This document shows, piece after piece, positions 57,819-64,000 of a stretch of 64,000 bases of DNA. Source of the stretch: Lineus longissimus (Eukaryota > Nemertea > Pilidiophora > Heteronemertea > Lineidae); assembly GCF_910592395.1 (NCBI RefSeq), contig NC_088309.1, positions 7,010,501 through 7,074,500 on the forward strand, read 5' to 3'. Under the pieces are notes generated by a model that was not told the DNA's origin, searched no databases, and saw only the letters and a list, made by a program, of their open reading frames with translations. Each line of letters begins with the position of its first letter. Within the stretch, counting starts at the first letter, position 1. The position numbers and the translations under genes are program-made.

Positions 57819-58082
57819 CTGAAAAGAGAAGAGGATTTGAGAAGATGTCTTGAAGAACAGCTATTTTGGGGGTCGTGTAGCAACCCAACTTTGTTTGATT
57901 TTCATTCTCCAAATATACACTACAGTTACCAAAATATGTCCTTAACAGGCTCTTTTATTCGACTCAATCTCACTCACTGACAACGAGTCAGGTGCTCTAG
58001 AGACAGTTTTTGCCTCAATTCTGGTATCACAAGGTCAAGGGTCGGGTCAGACTTCAACATACTAAATCTTTAAAATGCTCAC
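57819..58082 (-). other. Intron in the 3' UTR of the coiled-coil gene
   Basis: Eight bases after TGA the sequence reads TATTATG|GTGAGC, a strong donor. The matching acceptor CTCTTTTCAG|ATATTAG ends at 57819. The junction is well under 50 bases from the stop, so it should not trigger nonsense-mediated decay. The untranslated last exon starts at 57818 and runs toward lower coordinates; its poly(A) site was not identified. Confidence 0.6.
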
Positions 58083-58090
58083 CATAATAT

Positions 58091-58852
58091 TCAAAAGTAA
58101 ATGACTTCAGACTCTTTCTTCCTTTCCTCCTTTGTTTTCTTCCCAGTCGGGCTCGTCATACTCGGCGACGATAAACGACTTGACTTTCCCTTATCTTCGG
58201 CTAATTTCATTGGTAGCATGGCAGGAACAGAGGCAGTATGAGAAATCTTTCCAGAACCACTCCCCGAGGCAAGTTTACTCGGAATCTGCTGGTGTTGTCC
58301 GACAAGACTACTCGAGTGGTGAAGGCCAGACATTTTCGGGCTCGTCATAGAGCCACTTCCCCCAGACATTGACTTTCCACTTAAACCTGCAAGTTTAAGC
58401 GGTAACTGCTGCCGTATCGAACTGGTTTTTTGTTCATTGGTAGCACTTAATAAATGAAGTGGTAAATCTTTCTTTGACACACCGGAAAGAGTCCCATCCG
58501 ATAAAGGTCTACTTTTGTCTCCGAAGAGACTTTTCCGGTTCAGCGGTTCCTTGAGACTTTGCGTGTATTCTGGTTTCATCGGTTCATAACTGTCTGTAAC
58601 ATCGTCTTTTCTGAAATCTGCCGATGCAGATCGTTTATGGTTAATGGATGGGGACGTAGGCGTGGAGTTTGATGATGTCGGAGTTTGAATTTTTGGCGGT
58701 ATCGCACTGATACCCGATTCACTTTCATGTCTTCCTGAGCTTAGTATCGATGATTGGTGGGCGTTCGAGAATTGTAGTTTGAGGAAGTCCACCTGGCGCT
58801 GTAAGGCTTCCTTCTGGCGTTGAAGTTCTTCAGCTTCTTTACGTATCTCAGC
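58091..58852 (-). CDS. Coiled-coil gene, exon C: end of coil, Ser-rich tail and stop
   Basis: Starts AEIRKEAEELQRQKEALQRQ, then VDFLKLQFSNAHQSS, ending the coil. About 215 residues rich in Ser, Lys, Pro and Leu follow, with SP/TP motifs (TPTSSNSTPTSP, SSPSMTSPTGKK) and repeated short blocks of the type P-L/M-K-L-A (LPLKLAG, IPSKLAS, LPMKLAE). The protein ends KKESEVIYF-stop. The exon itself continues eight bases past the stop, to 58083. Confidence 0.88.
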   Translation of the reverse strand, partial: AEIRKEAEELQRQKEALQRQVDFLKLQFSNAHQSSILSSGRHESESGISAIPPKIQTPTSSNSTPTSPSINHKRSASADFRKDDVTDSYEPMKPEYTQSLKEPLNRKSLFGDKSRPLSDGTLSGVSKKDLPLHLLSATNEQKTSSIRQQLPLKLAGLSGKSMSGGSGSMTSPKMSGLHHSSSLVGQHQQIPSKLASGSGSGKISHTASVPAMLPMKLAEDKGKSSRLSSPSMTSPTGKKTKEERKKESEVIYF

Positions 58853-59798
58853 CTGGAAAGTAACAGGAAACACTTAAAATTTTGGGACATGATATAAAAG
58901 AAATTGTAAAGTAATGTGACCCCAGTACTGGCAAATGAAACATCAAGGGTATGATGCAGTGAAACCTTTCATTGTTCATTTCTCTGCCTGGGATTTTTGA
59001 AGAAATTCTTATCAATCTGCAACAACTGATGCAATTTGAATCAATTTCAAGTAATGAAAGTAGTCATCAAAATACTACAGACATTTGTCCCTGCAACACA
59101 ACAGGCTTGTTTATTGTTTCATCGAATAGCATAGCGGCTACCACCAGGATATGTTGTCCAGAATCTATATGGAGTCCCTCAGGAGTCCCCCACAGGAGTC
59201 CATCAGTCTATCTTTTCCATACCTTTTGCTTATCGAGGTTTTTCTGTTTCTCATCAAGAGCCAGGTTCTCATGTTCTATCCGGTATCGCTCTTTCTCCTT
59301 GGCTTTCTCCCAGTCTTCGCGTTCCTTTCGTATCGTTTGCTAAAACAAGAAGAAAACGTAACTCGTAAAAAGCTGTCAAAGAGTCGATCTGCATATAGAA
59401 TGGAAAGGGTATGTCCAAGAATCTTGCTAATTGCAGTTCATTAAAAGAGCAAGAGTTCTGGCAGAAGATGAGACACCTTCGATGATCCAAGTCCAATCCG
59501 TTGAGGTTGGGATTCTGGACTTTGCCGTAAGGTGTGGAAGGGATGAAGGTTTGGTTCTCTTCACACGGGTTTGATGCCCAGACTAACAAGTCTTTTATGT
59601 AACATAGAGTGACACACTGATCGGGTTTACATCAGTGTCTCTGGTTGCCTCCTACTTTCACCCCTCACCTGAAGACTTCTGAGCTCCTCCAGCTGCTGAT
59701 TGTGCCGGTACAAGTTCTTTTTCTCCAACATTTGTTTCTGTGCCTCTGATGACAGCTTGGCAAGTTGCTGGTTCGAATCAAGTAGCTGCGTTTTTAAA
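58091..59798 (-). CDS. 3' end of a coiled-coil protein gene, possibly an Lbc-type RhoGEF (AKAP13/ARHGEF18/28-like)
   Basis: Three joined exons (59669-59798, 59223-59339, 58091-58852) encode about 335 residues ending at TGA. The first 130 residues or so form a charged coiled coil running through all three exons (NLYRHNQQLEELRSLQ, QTIRKEREDWEKAKEKERYR, RKEAEELQRQKEALQRQVDF). The remainder is a low-complexity Ser/Lys/Pro tail. A coiled coil with RHN-QLEELR--Q followed by a disordered tail is what I associate with the C-terminus of Lbc-family Rho exchange factors. No DH or PH domain lies in the window, so this is an inference; another long coiled-coil protein is possible. The tail contains HKRSASADF (a candidate basophilic kinase site) and ends in EVIYF. 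The first exon here needs an upstream exon ending in phase 2. Confidence 0.6.
59223..59339 (-). CDS. Coiled-coil gene, exon B of three
   Basis: 117 nt, 39 codons, phase 0 on both sides: QTIRKEREDWEKAKEKERYR, then IEHENLALDEKQKNLDKQK. Acceptor is GTTTTAG and donor GTATGG. The heptad-like charge pattern continues that of the exon before it. Confidence 0.82.
59669..59798 (-). CDS. Coiled-coil gene, exon A of three
   Basis: Encodes LKTQLLDSNQQLAKLSSEAQ, then KQMLEKKNLYRHNQQLEELR and SLQ, a coiled coil. Acceptor is TCTTTCCAG; the first base completes an upstream codon. Donor is GTGAGG after a phase 0 codon, joining smoothly to the next exon. Confidence 0.8.
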
Positions 59799-62700
59799 CT
59801 GGAAAGATAAGAACACAAAATGCTTAGTTCCCTTCAACATAAGTCATGTCCAGGTTATTAATCAGCCACGTGAAGCTTTGGAGACTGAAATGAAATTCTG
59901 AAAAAATATATTTCTTGTTTTCACTTAATCACATTGGAAATTTCAACATTTCTGTCAATGTATTATACAGGAAGCTAACATTGAGGACATCGTAAATAAA
60001 CCTTGTTGTATACATCATACTTAGAAATGGGTAGACTATACTGTTCTAGTGTTCGATAGTAAACAAACTTGACTTATAGTAAACGAATGCAGCGAGCTGT
60101 CTCCTCAGATAAACTGTGATACTGAAGGGCACAATGTATCCCTGGTAAACCCTGGTTTTGCTCCTATGTGGCCGCTTTTCTACAGTGCTTTATACTGTTC
60201 TGTCTAAAAGTGCTATCACCATCATAGGTCAACGCAGTGGCACTCGCTTGAGCTCAACCTGGCATCATGTCAAGAAGAGTATCTGTTTTTTACCAATGTT
60301 CATTACATAAAGACATCAAACGTGATAGAAATGTGTCCAAAACCAAATAAAACACTTTTTATGAGACAGAATACTTAGACAAGAGTAAACCAATCATAAC
60401 CTCCATGTTAGTCGTGATCAGGAGATTACCAAGCTAAACATGGGTTCTGACATTAACGCAAGTAAATCTTACTGACTTTGGTAAACAGTCTGATAACCCT
60501 AAATCCAGGGTACGTGTAGCTTTAAGCTAGTAAACTGGAGTAAATTAAGGCCACATATACTATAAAAGTACAAGTACATACTTAGAACGTAAGCTACCAG
60601 AGCGTTGCTTCTAGCATGGACCGTATTCAACTTTTTGGTTGGTGGGAGGGGGGTGAATAGAACACGACTGTCCCAAATCTGCATGAAAAACATGTTCTTT
60701 GGAGATGACTGAGAGGCAATGGCCACCCTGCACCAACTAATGGCCCTGACAAGGCGAGATCACTTGCCCTCCTCCACCTGTAACCATAATGTAGACTTCA
60801 GATCAGCTACCGAGAAGCTACTATACATTAGTGCTGGCCGTCAAAACGTCATGCTACCACTCCTTGATCTTAATAATATCACTGCATTCATCATCCAACA
60901 TTCAGGGAAAATGACGATTCCATCCAGATGTGAAGAAATTCGAGGAAATCAGATTCAGTGTTTAGGCTGCAATGACTGATTCGTTCTCCCGAACCACAGG
61001 GAACACCATTAGAACACCTCATTGAAAAACCCACGGGCCACCCCACCAGGCGATTCAAGTATTTCTTACGTAAATATTTAATCATGGCTACTGATAACCA
61101 TTTAATTGCCAGTGATTAGACTACCGGACGTGGTCCTTTTTTACGCTTAATTCAAATGACATATTTCATGATTCATATACTTATTTACCCATATTCAAAT
61201 ACTGTAAGCCTACAACAGATGTGCTGAAGCTATTCAGTTAGCCTAGCAAGATGAACAGAAAAGTAAGACTTAGCGTCAGATACATAATTTGATGACAAAA
61301 ATCTTCCACTGTGTTGGTTTCAAAATGAAGACCATGTTACACCAAATTAACTGATAAAAGGCAACAAAATTGAGATTTCTTTAAAAAATTGAAGAAGAAG
61401 ATATAGAACTACTCCATTCCCACATAACGGATTGAAGAAAAGTACTGCCCTTACCTCAAAATAGATAAGAACACAAAACTGAACAAAATTATGATGAACA
61501 AATGGCAGATGTCATCACCAGTAGGCTGCCTAAACCCTCTTCCTTTATCCACAGGATGGCAAAGACTGATCCCTGGGTACCTCTTTGACCGGTTTGATCG
61601 CTTAATGCCATAATTATGTGTCAATTAAGATGTCAAGGTGGACACAAGCTGATCCCAAGGTGATGACAACAAAAGCGATTTAATACTTCATCAACATAAT
61701 TACTCAATTCTTACATGTATATGATTTAAATGACTTGATACAAAAGTTTATTTAAGGACCCCAACAGTGTTTAAAAAGATAAGTTAAAGAAGTTAAAAAG
61801 ATTGAAATTGTAACATTTTGCAAAAATAACTGTCAGATTTCAAGGGCCACTAAACAATGAAAAAAATACTTAAAATATAAACTTTCTGATTGTTTATGCA
61901 AGCTTAAAGGCAAATAACAATCAATTAATACCCTCAGACAAACATTTATCTCTGATTGAAGTTTTCCTCAGCTAATTGCCCACCCCTCCCCTGCAGCTTT
62001 TACAAACGTCCACACACATGAACACCTTAGGAAGATTCACAAAATTATTGAAAGAAATGTGTCTAACCAGAGGAACAAATGCTGGTACAGAGTGTATTGA
62101 CATATCTTGCTAATCATTTGCGGGGAGGGGGGTGCTCAACATCTCCACATCAATGTCAAATGCAAGGTCAAAATTTATGCAAACAGCGACCCCCTCCCCC
62201 AGACTGAATCTCGTTGAAAGTAAGACAGCAACTGGTCAGTCGATACATTCCGCTGATTAAAATCAATGCATTGTCCATTCATTAATTGATTTAGAGGTCA
62301 CAGAATTCGAAAGCGAGTCAGGCCATTTATGGTATCCCGAGGTGCGGATGCCAGCAGGGGAACCAAGAACCAACAGTGATAGAGACATCAAGATCAAAAT
62401 CTAAGGATGACCATTGGTCTGCAGGTATAAGTGTTCAGATTGGTGTGATAACCATCAAGTATCAAGAACCATGAACAATTTGTGCATCATTTTACAATCA
62501 TTCAATCTTAAAATTCTTTTCAATTCATTATATTGTAGATATCATCAGCAATTCCGAAGGGCGCCTAATAAATCTTGCCATCTTTGTTGATAACCAGCCT
62601 TTCTGTCTCTTAGCAGATTTGGATTCATCCACCCTTGGACTTGGTCTGAACCTCCACCGTGTAACAAGAACCGTCCTCAATTCAACATATTTAGACTATT

Positions 62701-63286
62701 TGTTTGAAAACAATTGGGTAAATTTAAAAATAAACATCATTAATTTGCTACCAAATATTGAGGAATAGTCTCCTGACCACTAAATAATTTGATTAAATAT
62801 TAGAATAAACATTTTGGTTCGTTATCAAATTCTGAAAAGCAACATTGATAAGCCTTTCATAGAGGAAGGAAATCAAGAACAATGTATATCTTCAAAATGA
62901 CAGAGCTCGAGGGCATTTTACGCGATACATACCGACCGTCAAACTGAGGGCGAATGTCTCAGGGTTTGAGTACAGGGCCGGAGAAGAGAACAACCCCTGA
63001 TTTCCTTAGGAGGGACAAAATGGGGACAACATGAAACTTTATCTGAATCCATCGAAACACGCTGATGGCTGAATCTGAAAGTAAGATGGCCACAAAGGCA
63101 GCCATCTTGGAAATGGCCACCACTCTAAAGTTATCCACAGAGTTATTGCCAGAGATGGAGGAACATTGCGCTACTTGCAGTGTAATAGGACTAGAAGTAG
63201 TCTCCGCCAATTCATGTAGGGACCAATGACACCATTAAGAAATAGTTTCAGTCATGCACTAGGAGGATGTATACAATAATACTCAC
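59799..63286. other. Upstream intron of the coiled-coil gene
   Basis: No exon found on the minus strand that continues the coiled coil toward its N-terminus. The open frames near 60499-61085 have no coil-like or domain-like composition. The preceding main-isoform exon is therefore probably beyond the window. Confidence 0.45.
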
Positions 63287-63321
63287 TGGACGAAGTTGTT
63301 CAAATAAACTGGCGACGTCAT
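63287..63321 (-). CDS. Candidate alternative first coding exon of the coiled-coil gene
   Basis: ATG in a good context (AAAATGA) begins MTSPVYLNNFV and reaches a consensus GTGAGT donor after 11 codons plus two bases. That is the phase required by the exon at 59798. An in-frame TGA lies eight codons upstream, so the ATG would be the first. If used, it would give a short isoform without the catalytic part. Chance would give the matching phase one time in three. Confidence 0.25.
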
Positions 63322-63766
63322 TTTGAACTTGGCACGGAAATTTCAAGTTAACAATGTTACAAAAAGGGTACGGAGGGTGCTCTCAATCCCAAATTGTAAT
63401 TGCCCAAAGAGAGCTTCTGATTTTATAGCAAGATATTCTGCAATATCTAGGGAAAACCTAATTATCTTCCCCCATTGTAATTGGCTAATTCTTCGATGAA
63501 CCGATGACGCATTTCTGGGTAACCTGGATCTGCGAATGACCTTGACCTCTTGACGTCATTCCGTCAGCCTCATCAACAGTATTTTCATGTTGCATGACAT
63601 CCGTATAATGACTTGCAAATTAACTTGATTAAGACGTATCACGATTCAAGGAACTTTCAATAAAGCTCCATCTCCGTCTAGATTTCACCTGTCAACATTT
63701 TTGTGATAGCTGTAGATAATCATGAAATCTTTTCAGAAAGCTTTAAACTTATCAACTTAAGACATA

Positions 63767-63942
63767 CTAGAACCTCTCTATTACGAACACCCTTAGGACA
63801 GACTGGTGTTGTTCTTAATATAGAAATGTCCTGATTAGAGCGGTCAGATTGAATGGCAACAACAAGATGGGTCCAAAACTAGTGTCCTTAGTAGAAAGGG
63901 TGTCCTTATTAGAGAGGTGTTGGCTAAGGGAGACTCCACTCT
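63767..63942 (+). mobile_element. AACCTCTCTATTAAGGACA element, copy G
   Basis: Opens CTAGAACCTCTCTATTACG, contains AGTGTCCTTAGTAGAAAGG, and closes AAGGGAGACTCCACT. Complete but diverged, about 176 bp. Confidence 0.82.
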
Positions 63943-64000
63943 AATGCCGAAGGCACGTTCTTGATTAATGTTACCATAGTTTGCTCAGACAGCAAGAATT

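Noticed and set aside
60499-61085. Minus-strand open frames as upstream exons of the coiled-coil gene
   Set aside because: Composition is not coil-like and no acceptor/donor pair with the required phase was found.
62959-63210. 83-codon minus-strand open frame near the right end
   Set aside because: It includes a GATGGCCAC/CAGCCATCTT repeat-like stretch, has no homology I recognise and no matching splice phase to the coiled-coil exons.

Overview
The window is animal nuclear DNA: AT-rich, dominated by introns and intergenic sequence, with short exons, GT-AG introns and many small non-autonomous transposons. The gene content and repeat style suggest a marine invertebrate (lophotrochozoan or invertebrate deuterostome), but I cannot name the species. 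Nearly every long open reading frame that is not listed here is chance or an antisense shadow.

The main content is one complete gene on the minus strand, an ADAMTS metalloprotease of the ADAMTS7/ADAMTS12 type, running from the ATG at 52234 to the stop at 8594. I placed 25 coding exons by splice sites, matching intron phases and domain continuity. They add up to 5,121 nt, or 1,706 residues. Domain order is: signal peptide, prodomain, furin site RRKR, reprolysin catalytic domain with the HExxHxxGxxHD zinc motif, disintegrin-like region, central thrombospondin repeat (TSR1), cysteine-rich region, spacer, TSR2-5, a mucin-like insert of about 430 residues encoded mostly by one exon, TSR6-8 and a C-terminal PLAC domain. 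In vertebrate ADAMTS7/12 the mucin-like region follows TSR4; here it follows TSR5.

Its two longest introns are 11 kb (22749-33761) and 14 kb (33937-48077). They hold SINE-like and MITE-like repeats and no coding exon I can support. Intron 6 holds a decayed duplicate of exon 6.

Upstream, on the same strand, lies the 3' end of a second gene (58091-59798): three exons encoding a long coiled coil and a Ser-rich tail. The coiled coil resembles the C-terminus of Lbc-type RhoGEFs (AKAP13/ARHGEF18/ARHGEF28), but the DH-PH part is not in the window, so the family name is tentative. This gene has an intron only eight bases after its stop codon.

The left end (1-8.2 kb) has no gene that I recognise. 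It holds a diverged direct duplication of about 0.9 kb, a fold-back sequence, and a 40-bp x 3 tandem array. Seven copies or fragments of one short TA-flanked element with AACCTCTCTATTAAGGACA-like ends are scattered from 39.8 kb to the right end. No CRISPR, prokaryotic or viral genes, rRNA genes or convincing functional tRNA genes were seen.
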